Shown in pieces: positions 27,395 to 36,490 of a stretch of 64,000 bases of DNA (position 1 is the stretch's first letter; each line of letters opens with the position of its first letter). The stretch lies in assembly GCF_041146395.1 (NCBI RefSeq), contig NC_090999.1, positions 73,785,001-73,849,000 on the forward strand, given 5' to 3'. The notes below the pieces were generated by a model. It did not search any database, was not told where the DNA came from, and was given only the letters and a program-made list of their open reading frames with translations. The translations under genes and the position numbers were made by a program. The stretch is from Eulemur rufifrons (taxonomy: Eukaryota; Chordata; Mammalia; Primates; Lemuridae).

Positions 27395-27590
27395 ATGTAT
27401 AACATATATATACATACACGCAAATACATACACACATACTACCGACATACACATATATTGTTAGATACACACAGTAATAGTTAACACATAAAAGTGCTGC
27501 ACAATTATCTGTATCCTGACACACATATATGTTTTCATATATATTACATATATGATCCATATATATTACATATATAATAGTGTATGTGGT
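27395..27590. repeat. TA/CA-rich microsatellite region
   Basis: Interrupted runs of CATA, TATA and ACAC across about 200 bases, including ATATATATTACATATATGAT near 27540. Confidence 0.75.
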
Positions 27591-28206
27591 TCAACTGATA
27601 CAGTAAGTAAATGCAGTTATTACTAGTGTTCAAAGCCCCTTTTCTGAGAAAAAGAAATAGGCTTTCCCTTTAATCCTGAATTTCAAAAGATCCTCTTGGC
27701 ATCTCCATCATGTCTCTCCTTCAGGCAAGAAATAATTACTACTGTCTGACTAAATCTGTTCATCTACAATTTCTTCAAATGTATCTGGTATAAATCTTAT
27801 GTGTAGGTACTTTGGTGAATATTTTAATAGTTGATCATTAATTTCCATGGTTGAGAATCTTGACTTTCCAGTGAAATTGAACTTTGTGTTTATCCCCATG
27901 AGAACACCATTATGTTTCATGTTATTTCACAACCATTCTTTAAAGGAATATAGGTTTTCCATTTATCTATAGTGATTTTTAAAAGGCAATCTAAATTGTT
28001 GGATATAATATGAAAGATGAAATAATTTGAGTGTGTCAGACATAACCTTCAATTCTAAGCAGGTCAAATGTTATCTACCCCTAAATGAAAACATAAATTT
28101 AATTATATGAAATATTTCTCTTTAAGTTTGTATTTTAATATACAATGTAATGATCTGAAAAGCATTCTTCAGAATTGCTTCTCTGGTTCACAAATAAATT
28201 ATACAT

Positions 28207-28271
28207 ACACAAACACACACACACACATACAGGCACACACACACACACACATACACACAGGCACACACACT
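28207..28271. repeat. (CA)n microsatellite
   Basis: Long CA runs are broken by TACAGG-type interruptions that repeat in register: two ACACAGGCACAC-like steps. Confidence 0.95.
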
Positions 28272-29455
28272 TGTACCTTTTTGTTTTGTTGTGATATACA
28301 AATACATTTTGAAACAATTTATTTGATTATATTATTTTATTAATATAGTCTAATATTCTTTGTTTTAATTTTTAGCAGACATATTCTTTTAGTTAAAATT
28401 TAGTCACTTACTCACTTTGGGGATCTGGTAGCTTGTTCCTCAAGCAATCCACAGGAGTGATCTTCAGTATCAAATTCACTTAGGAGAAAGACAGTAGCCA
28501 GAATGACTAGCAAAGTTTCCTCAAACACATCTCAAGACATTAAATGTGTCTGATCTAATGATGAAAAACCTTTTATGTGCTTTGGAAACAGTAGTCACCA
28601 CATTTTTAGGGGGAGGGAGACTTCAGATTAGATAATATCACTTCAATTTTGTAAATATTGATAATATTATTTACTATGTACAATTTACTATGAATTGACC
28701 AAAAAAGATACCCACCAAAATGTTAGAGAAAATTTATCGTATAGCTATTATTTTTCCTTTTCCATATATAAGAAAATCCCTTAAGGGTGACAGTCATCAA
28801 CCATTAATATCAAACACTCTACTCTTTCTGCTATTCAAGTTGCTGTTTTTATGGGTCCATTTCCAGAGGCAAGCTTTAGCATTAGCAGATCCATTACTGC
28901 ATCCAAAAACAATTACCTCAGAACACTAAAATAATTACTAAGTTTGCCATCTCAAATGAAAACCAAAACTATCTCTCAAATGAAACCACAACTTTAGGAA
29001 GGAGTATAAATATTTTGAAGTGTTAAATTGAAACCTGTAAACCCATAGCAACTTAACAGGAAAATACTCTCATCAAGTTTATGTATTACATATTGTTGAC
29101 AGGGAGTTTTGCATCAAGTAGGTCACCTGATGAGATGGAAAAATTGTAAACTTGATATTTTAAATTTCATAGTATGTCCTCATATGCATGAAGCTACAGT
29201 AAATAACATAGAGGAACTTGTGCTATGCATCAATGGTGAATACTATAATGATCCTTTCAAATGTCAAATGTAAATTACTGAAAACAAATTTCGTACAGAG
29301 AAATTTACAGAGCATTTGTCAACCATTGAAGCAAGATAAAATGTACAAATCTGATAGTAAATAGCAAAAGAAAAATTATGCAATATTGTTGAAAATTTTG
29401 AGACAGTTATATAACCTTGTAATTATAAATATTCTTTTCTTCTATCTTTTTATAG

Positions 29456-29751
29456 CTGTCAGTTTTCTAAGAAAATTTTTCAACAAAGAAATGTTTGCAT
29501 TTCATGCTTCAATGGCATTTGATATTCTTGTTAAAAATGAATATGGCAACTTTGCTAAATCCTATGAAGACAATTCTTCTCTTTTAAAATCCAGAAGATA
29601 TTTTAAAGAAGGAATATCAATATAAATTACTTCCACTAGGAAAGTGGTTTTCATATTTACAGCATACTTGGCTATTTATATTGAGAGGATGAAGAAGACA
29701 TAATCACTCAGAATGTTTTGTGAATACAGGGTCTGAGTTCTATTAAATAAA
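29456..29751 (+). other. Candidate orphan terminal exon (weak)
   Basis: A strong pyrimidine tract ending in TTTTTATAG precedes position 29456. From there a frame stays open for 55 codons to a stop at 29623-29625. The peptide contains KEMFAFHASMAFDILV and NEYGNFAKSYEDN, less biased than a random AT-rich frame. A canonical AATAAA lies at 29746-29751, followed by a T-rich stretch. Together this resembles a 3' terminal exon. No upstream exon or homologue is recognised, and T-rich DNA throws up such acceptors by chance. Confidence 0.25.
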
Positions 29752-30270
29752 GTCAATTTTTTTTTTCTTGTTTAGGGAGAGTTTGGTTTCTAAGCTGATC
29801 ATGAGGAGAGGAACATAAGTCTTCTATTCTTTTTGCATATAAGAAATCAACAACATTGAATTCAAATAAGTTTCTAATTTAATTCTCCTTTGCCTTAGCT
29901 CCTGTATCACAGCCTACAGAAATAGGAAATAACTTCTATTTTAGCATTAATAAACAGTACTACTATTGCTATGTTAACCTCATGTTAACCTATTATTTAC
30001 TAACACTACTACTTAAATCCCTCAAGGAAATTAATGAAAACTCACCAGTTGACAAATTTGTGATGGCCTCCAAAATTCACTGTGATTGAATACCTTTCCA
30101 CTACTTGTGATTCACATAAACATTTGTTAGGGAGATTAACTACATAATTATATTGTATCAATTGGAAATTTATAATTTATATATGAATGTTATGAAGATT
30201 AGCTATATAATTATCCTATATTAACTGAGTGGCTGCCTTTTTGATATCATTTTTGTTGGATTATTGTCAT

Positions 30271-30667
30271 TGAAACTGCAAGGGGGTTTTGGCCTAAGTC
30301 CAGATGCTCACCACACAAAGATCCAATTATTGAGACAGATGGATTGACAAGGAAGATAGAACTGTTTTAGATACAAAAGACGTCTTATCGGGAGAATGGA
30401 AAAAAAATGCCTCAAATCTGTCTCCCCAACAAATAAAGAGTCTGGGCTTTTGAAAAAGGGAAAATTAACAAGGGGCTACTTTCATTTTGGCAGGTTTTAT
30501 TGAAATTAAAAAGGGTCTAGCAGAACCTCAACTCCTTTGTCCTGCAGAAAATCCACTGTTTCTGGGAAACAACTCAGAAGGTCAAGTAGTTTGTTATGGC
30601 AAAGGATTATTAAACAAACAAACAAAAATATAGGGGTCATTGAAATTTATTCATAAAACTGGTTACA
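30271..30667 (-). repeat. ERV 3' LTR
   Basis: On the plus strand it runs from TGAAACTGCAAGGGGGTTTT to ACTGGTTACA, the inverted TG...CA ends. It matches the right LTR over CCTCAAATCTGTCTCC, AAAATTAACAAGGGGCTA and GGTCAAGTAGTT. It is about 80 bases shorter, mainly because it lacks the segment corresponding to about 36124-36188. Confidence 0.9.
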
Positions 30668-30685
30668 ACCCCCTCCTTCTTTTTA
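30668..30685 (-). promoter_or_regulatory. Retroviral polypurine tract
   Basis: The plus strand ACCCCCTCCTTCTTTTTA abuts the 3' LTR, giving a run of purines on the retroviral strand directly before TGTAACC. This is where second-strand DNA priming occurs in reverse transcription, and it fixes the orientation. Confidence 0.85.
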
Positions 30686-31034
30686 GTTCATTCTTCAATT
30701 TTGGAGAATCAGGACAATTATATATCTGGATGCTTCCTGCTGAAATGGGATATAGTTGGGTTTTGAGGAAGAATTTAAATGTTGGGTCTGCAACTGAAAC
30801 TTCTTAGAACATACTGTTGAGCTGCCACTGGCCCCCACCCCTCAATAAGGCAATGAAGTGTAATAAATACAAAAAAGTACCCATTTCTTTCTGGGTCTCT
30901 CCCAGGAAGTATTGGCCCAGTATTCCCCAGATGGAACCCCCATCCTAAAATTTCCCTGGTCAAACATGAAAACAGTTTTAGGGAGCTAATCCAACAGTGG
31001 GTAGTGGAAAAGACAATAAATTGAGAGATCCTAG
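30686..31034 (-). other. ERV sequence between pol remnant and 3' LTR
   Basis: About 350 bases separate the RNase H remnant from the polypurine tract. A 62-codon minus-strand frame lies at 30775-30963, but I cannot assign it to integrase or envelope. The space is far too short for either complete gene, so a large 3' deletion is implied. Confidence 0.5.
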
Positions 31035-31424
31035 CTAAAGAGTTATTTTGCTAAGCAAATGAAAATGCCCAAGTACAGGCAAGACATACAGGGTATATGT
31101 TTTCAGACATCTCATGGGTAGGGCTTGCACCTCAATTATCCCAGTTACCTGTTGGCCAGTAACCACAGCATACCCAGCTTTGTGTTGTCCATGTTCCATA
31201 AGGCTGTTTCCATCCATAAGGAGCTGCTCCTCTGGGTTTGACAGGGACTCATCAGTCAAATCAGGGATACTACAATATACTTCGTTAAAAATCATGAACT
31301 GGGGGAAAAAAAAAATCCATAGGCAGCAAGGTGGCTGGATTTCAGATGGACACTATCTTTTGAGTTGTATTAGGATTATCTAACAAAGTAACCTGATATT
31401 TACCCAAACATCTGGTAGTTAACC
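31035..31424 (-). pseudogene. pol: ERV pol remnant: connection and RNase H region
   Basis: In one frame the minus strand gives NPATLLPMD (31315-31341), typical of the end of the gammaretroviral connection domain. Just upstream are WLTT and KYQVTLLD-like residues (to 31424), with an in-frame stop between. A shifted frame from 31295 then reads PDLTDESL, LLMDGNSLMEHGQHKAGYAV and QALPM, corresponding to the start of RNase H, with the first catalytic aspartate in MDGNSL. Similarity fades after ALPM and the frame closes at 31035. The RNase H domain is thus partial and the gene cannot be functional. Confidence 0.85.
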
Positions 31425-31680
31425 AAAAGACTCTCTTTTGTTCCAATAAGGATCTTTCCATTCAAAAGCAAATAGTTCTTGTGATTCTGGAGCAAGAGGA
31501 ATGCAATAGAGAGCATTCAGATAAAGTTATAAGGAGGGTGTATTAGGAACTGTGGGATGAATATCCTCCACTCTTTGGTTTATTTCCTTAGATCTTGAAC
31601 AAACCAGTGTTCCTAGGTTAGAGGTATTTGGACTCATAAAATGGGGGTATAACAAGGTATAGCTGACCTCTCTTCACTTC
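31425..31680 (-). pseudogene. pol: ERV pol remnant: reverse transcriptase fingers/palm start
   Basis: The minus strand encodes RVEDIHPTVPN (about 31540-31573) and, after a stop, PLAPESQELFAFEWKDP (ending near 31450). Both are conserved blocks of gammaretroviral reverse transcriptase, the second lying just past the first catalytic aspartate region. Immediately downstream the sequence jumps to the connection domain at 31424. The part with the active-site Tyr-x-Asp-Asp motif and the thumb is absent. Several stops are present. Confidence 0.85.
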
Positions 31681-31768
31681 TTGGCCAGGAATTCAGTTTT
31701 AAGTTTTTTTTCCTTGGGGTCCCCTTGATCAAGAGGGAGTCTGCTCAGTAATAGGGGGGAAAGGATGC

Positions 31769-31832
31769 AATTCTATATTAGTTTACATTTCCTTCTTTTG
31801 AATTCTATGTTAGTCTACATTTCCTTCTTTTG
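31769..31832. repeat. 32-base tandem duplication in ERV pol region
   Basis: AATTCTATATTAGTTTACAT with its TTCCTTCTTTTG end (31769-31800) is followed head to tail by AATTCTATGTTAGTCTACAT and the same end (31801-31832). The two units differ at two positions. Confidence 0.95.
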
Positions 31833-34800
31833 GCCAAGATTTTGCAGAGGCAGCATCAATGGCAAAACTTTTATTTTGTCCCATCTTTGACAGGGTGTTG
31901 TGGCTACCTCCCCAGTTCCATCCTGTCCCTTGGTGGGACCCTTATAGCCAAAGGACTTAAAGTCAAAAGACTTATAGCCAGTTAAATGTCCAAAGGGAAA
32001 TGGAAGTGGTTAGGCATTTATGAACTTTTAAAATGCTTTAAGCATCGTAAGAGAAAAAAAAAATTAAACACCAAAGTTTTAAAGCCTGCCTAATTCTAAT
32101 TCTGACACTGACAGGAAAAAGGAAACTTATATGTAGCTACACATTCAAATTATCTAGATTTTAAGGACATTTGTCAAAGATGTTAAAGGCGTCAGAATAT
32201 TTGATTCAACCAGAATCACAGGTTATTGTAAAATAATAGCAATTCACTTAACAAAGATTGATAATCAGAAGAATTTCAAAGCAATATGGAAAAATCTTAA
32301 TTTTGAAAAGCTCAGTTTTCCCAAGTAATCAAAAAGCTAATAAGGATAACATAGGAATTATCTTGACAAAACATAAAAACTTTGTTTCTTAGGTTAGTTA
32401 CCAAAGAGTAGAGAAAAATCTTCTTTAGTGAGATTGTTTGTTCTTATGGGAAGCCCATTTAGACAACTTGGAAGTCAAACATCATGAAAAGGTTACCTGA
32501 ATTTATCAGACATAATGAAACTGTGCCCAGGGTCATTAGTGAACATTATATTATAAAGAAAGCAAGAAACTGAAAACCAGTACATTGAGAAAGAGAATAT
32601 GCAACTCTTACTAACAGGATAGGAAGATTTTTTTCTGACCATATCGAACAATTCAGACATATCAAGAAGCTAAAAATAAATTGCTTTTCCAGAAATTTAA
32701 AGTAAACATTTCAGTGTTAAACTTTAACAGCAGACTTAGAACCAGAGAGGAAAAAAAAAAAAAATGTTACAGGAGCCGACAAAAAGGTTGAAGGAGAGGG
32801 TTATCATCTCAGGCCTTCTGAAGGGGAGAAAAAGTTGAAAGCATCAACACAGCAAAAGGTGAACTTGTGAGATATAAATCTGAAAAATTTTAAAAGAAGC
32901 AGATTATAGAACTAGAATTAAAACCTTTTGTAGTTTTATTAAGAACAAATTTATATTTTAGGTGAACTGTTCTGTTTTAACCTTTTTTCCCATTTAATTA
33001 TAGCCAACTTGATCACATATAAATTTTCTTTATAAATGTTTAAAATGTTTATGAATCTTATATCATAACTTACATAGACCATCTATAACATGCATGAAAT
33101 TTTTGTTTTGCCCTAAATTTTTCTTAAATAACTAGTCATTTTATCTTAGGACCAAAAATTTACCATATAAGATCCTTTATATATAAAATACCTTTTCCTG
33201 TTTAAACTTATTAATTAAAATATTGTTTTATACTTATAACTTTCTTCACAACTCTCTTCCCTACTAATGGTTCTCTCTATCTTATTTGATAAATACCTTC
33301 AAATAACCTATGGATTAAACAAAATTATTTTTTAGTAAGGAAGAGCATATTATGCACATTTTATAGTTTTTCTCTAAAAACATATCTATTTAGTATTGTC
33401 TCACTTTATAGATAGTATCGTATACATTAGTGTGAAATTTTAACTCTCAGTAACCCGAACCTTAGTGAAAACCTAGGAAGCAACAAATCTTGAATTTTCT
33501 ATCATAGCATATATCTTATTTACATTTACCTAATTTATTTTAGCAGTTTACTTTAATTATAGTTATCAAGTTATTTCCCATTAACCATTTTTACAGCCTA
33601 TGAATGTTAGATAAGCATTGTGATTGTGTCCTCAACAAAGTCATTCAATTTTTAAACAAACTCAATTGTCTAAACACATCTTCATTAACAAAATTGTGGA
33701 AAAGAGAAGGAAAAATACTTTAAAACATAGACCAAGACACAATCACAAAATATAGTTTTAATTATTACTTTTAAACTTAAAAAACTAATATAACAAATGT
33801 AACTATTCTAGTAAGACTTGCTATTCTGAATAATGTAACATCTTTTTTAAATTCTATAAATAGGGCACAAGTTTTAGAATACATCGTGCTTAAAGCTGTT
33901 AACTAATTAGATCTTTCTAAAATATTACCTTAAAATTTATTTACATGACATTATCTGACTGTAGACTGGAAAACCTTTAATATCAATCCTTAGCACCTCA
34001 AATGATGAAACAAAGTCATAATCTATTTTTATATAAGTATTCATATCAAGATTTAAAAACTTTATAAATGGTCTCAAACCATTTTCCAACTCAAGTGCAA
34101 ACTTGAATACATGTAAAATAATTTTGCGGTTCTCTTTGGATTCTAGGAATAACCATTTTGTTCATTTTAAAATAAATTACTCTACAAAAATTTACAGTTC
34201 AACGATTCCTTTTTAAAAATTCTTCTAGGCAAAGACTTTTGCTATGACAACACAATGTACACATAACAGGCTACCTTGCAACCTGTATTCAGAACAAGTC
34301 AAGAGTGAGCAAGACCAGAGGGAAGAGGGAAACTGAACCCTCCGATTCGATTTAAGTGCTTGTAACTACAGCTCCTAGGGCAGCTTTAAATCTGCAACAG
34401 TACTGTTAATATCAGACGACAAAAAGACTGAGTCAAAAACATATTTTGTGTGTACTTTTCCACAGACAGTAAAATCAATGGAAGAAAGTGCATCTGCAAC
34501 TAAGACTAAAGACCAAAACCAAAATATCTTCATAAACTTTTGATCATAAGTTTGTTTTTGTGCTCCTGTTTACTTGAGGTTTTTTTACTCATTCTAATTT
34601 ACTGACACTTATTTCTGTTTAGGCATGCCTACAACAATTTTTACCTATGTAAGAACCTTAAAGTTAAACACATGGGTATTTTTGCCAATAACTCAGGAGA
34701 TTTAGCTGTTTTTATTAAACCAGTCATATTAAAGTAGTCTTATCAAAATCACACAAACATAGATAATTTTGTGTTGTCTGGATTTTTAGTTTTGTAACAT

Positions 34801-35173
34801 TTGTGTTAAACCCTGACACCTTCAAATTCAAAAATAATCAGTGAACCCAGGCAAAAATGTATACTTACAATTGTGAAGACATTTTATTTTTATTTTATCA
34901 ATAGTTTTTTTTAAAAACAGCTTATTTGAAAAGCATTTAGGCTTATTTAATTTATGTGAGCTCCTTTTATTTATAAGCCAATTTGATACCATGTAGACAT
35001 AACATATGATACATGTACATTCACAAAACACATATAAACACATGCAAACACACAATTTCATAAGTCTTGTCTTGGAATTCTAGCCATGAGATCCTCTGAA
35101 GTTCCACAGAAATCTGCATACATATGTTTCCATTCTTCTCTTTCGTTTTCCAACGGGTTGGCTCCATGAATAC
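31833..35173 (-). other. ERV interior, unassigned (gag/pro region expected)
   Basis: About 3.3 kb lie where gag and protease should be, between the leader and reverse transcriptase. The sequence is very AT-rich and no frame longer than about 77 codons is open. I see no CCHC zinc knuckle or major homology region. Either the coding part has decayed beyond visual recognition or it was replaced by non-coding or inserted sequence. Confidence 0.5.
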
Positions 35174-35326
35174 AGATGTCTTTAAGTTTCCTAGACCTTA
35201 GGGCAGAGAGGTCTCCTAATCTCTTAGTCCTTGGGATAGAAGTGTCTTTTAACATTTGAGACCTTAAAACCTACCACAAGAGAAACTACCATTGGAAGTG
35301 TCTTTTAATCTCCCAGACCTTGGACC
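35174..35326 (-). repeat. Four degenerate ~30-base repeats in the ERV leader
   Basis: On the plus strand related units lie at 35174-35203, 35206-35236, 35239-35269 and 35294-35326. Each has a GTCTTTTAA- or GTCTCCTAA-like start and an AGACCTTGGGA- or AGTCCTTGGGA-like end (for example AAGTGTCTTTTAACATTTG and AAGTGTCTTTTAATCTCCC). They sit about 0.5 kb inside the 5' LTR, in the untranslated leader. Confidence 0.7.
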
Positions 35327-35361
35327 ATGCTTATAACATCAACAGTAAATCCAAAATAGGC

Positions 35362-35393
35362 AAAAAAAAAACAAACAAACAAACAAAAAAAAC
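35362..35393. repeat. A-rich/(CAAA)n simple repeat
   Basis: A-runs with four to five ACAA units in the ERV leader. Confidence 0.85.
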
Positions 35394-35650
35394 CAGAACC
35401 AAAGAGTTTAACAGACTCACATTTACATGCCACACATCAATACAGATAAACACTCAAGATAAAGAGAAATTCTAGAGATTTTAAACAAATGAACTGCAGC
35501 TCAACTAATAAGCCCTGGGAATGCCAAATCCAAACATGCTAGCTCTCACAAATGGTTGGCATCCTATGTAACCCAAAACAAGTAGGAATTCCCTCAGAAT
35601 TCACCAAATTGAGAACGGTATCAACCCACTGTGTGGTACCTTCAAATAGC

Positions 35651-35660
35651 ACTCACCTGT
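35651..35660 (-). promoter_or_regulatory. Putative ERV major splice donor
   Basis: The minus strand reads GGACAG then GTGAGTGC, a near-perfect 5' splice site (CAG/GTGAGT), about 180 bases downstream of the primer binding site. That is the expected place for a donor used to make spliced retroviral RNA. Function is inferred from sequence and position only. Confidence 0.6.
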
Positions 35661-35840
35661 CCTGACATAAATGTCAAAATCCAGAGGATTTTTTCTTCTG
35701 AGGCAATCAGTAATGTGCTGAAGGCTGGTGACAACTGAGCCGGCCAGAGTCCAAAACCACCCTATGGCAAATATGGCTAGGCAGCTGCTAAGGGAAGCTT
35801 TGAGTCTCTCCTCTGCAGCCACTGAATGGTGAGGTACACC

Positions 35841-35858
35841 ATCCTGGATGAGCCCCCA
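35841..35858 (-). promoter_or_regulatory. ERV primer binding site, proline tRNA type
   Basis: The minus strand TGGGGGCTCATCCAGGAT matches the 18-base site complementary to the 3' end of tRNA-Pro except at two positions. Both differ as A for G in former CpG contexts, as expected from methyl-CpG decay. It lies 10 bases inside the 5' LTR. Proline-tRNA priming is typical of murine-leukaemia-like gammaretroviruses and some class I ERVs. Confidence 0.88.
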
Positions 35859-35868
35859 AAATTTTTAT

Positions 35869-36348
35869 TGAAACCGCAAGGGAGTTTTGACCTAGGTCCA
35901 GTTGCTTGCTGCACAAAGATTCAATAATTGAGACAGTAGTAAGGATTACCAAGGAAGATAGGGATTTTTTTTAAATATGAAAGTTGTCTTCTCAAGAGAA
36001 CAGGAGAAGCTTCCTCAAATCTGTCTCCTTGACTAATGGAGAGACCTGGCCTTTTAGAGATGGAAAATTAACAAGGGGCTATGTATATTTTGGCAAGTGG
36101 TGTTAAAATTAACAAGGGTCTAGTGCATGGGACAGGTGACTAAGAGGTGGTGAGTCTTGGCATCAGGAAATCTGCCCAGGGGCCTTCGAAATCTCAACTC
36201 CTATGTCTTGCGGAAACTCTACCATTTCATCGTTTCTGGGAAATATTTCAAAAGGTCAAGTAGTTAGTTAAGGGAAAGAATCATTAAAAAAAAATAGGAG
36301 ATATTGAAATTTGTTTATAGAGACAGGTACATTATAAAATAGCTTACA
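35869..36348 (-). repeat. ERV 5' LTR
   Basis: On the plus strand it runs from TGAAACCGCAAGGGAGTTTT to AGCTTACA. It is about 480 bases, with the segment at about 36124-36188 that is missing from the other LTR. On the retroviral strand an AATAAA overlaps its 3' edge, at 35862-35867. Confidence 0.88.
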
Positions 36349-36359
36349 AACATGGATTG

Positions 36360-36490
36360 TGTCCAAATATTAGTTGCATGAACTTTGGCAAGTAACTTAA
36401 CCATGCTTATTCTCAGTTTTCTCATCTATAAAATGGAGTCATCATACTACCTTCCCACGAGGCTTAATAGATCAAATATATATAAATAGT
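36360..36490 (+). repeat. MIR SINE fragment, sense
   Basis: GGCAAGTAACTTAACCATGC, CTCAGTTTTCTCATCTATAA and AATGGAGTCATCATACTACC follow the sense order of the MIR middle and 3' part. It starts right beside the ERV. Confidence 0.8.

Larger units (their letters stand above)
26655..30270. other. Mostly unassigned sequence with microsatellites and an exon-like segment
   Basis: About 3.6 kb without a recognised gene. It contains TA/CA repeats near 27400 and a CA microsatellite near 28210. An exon-like segment at 29456-29751 is listed separately. Confidence 0.45.
30271..36348 (-). mobile_element. Decayed endogenous retrovirus, class I-like, with both LTRs
   Basis: Two related sequences at 30271-30667 and 35869-36348 are LTRs in the same minus orientation. 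A polypurine tract lies inside the left LTR, and a proline-tRNA-type primer site inside the right one. The 5.2 kb interior holds a leader with a splice donor, unassigned AT-rich sequence where gag would lie, and broken pol. It is therefore a gammaretrovirus-like class I provirus transcribed leftward. I find no integrase or envelope. By eye the LTRs differ at roughly 15-20% of positions, so the insertion is old. No clear target-site duplication was found. Confidence 0.9.

Noticed and set aside
28135..28317. Val/Cys-rich minus-strand frame
   Set aside because: It is a translation of the CA microsatellite.
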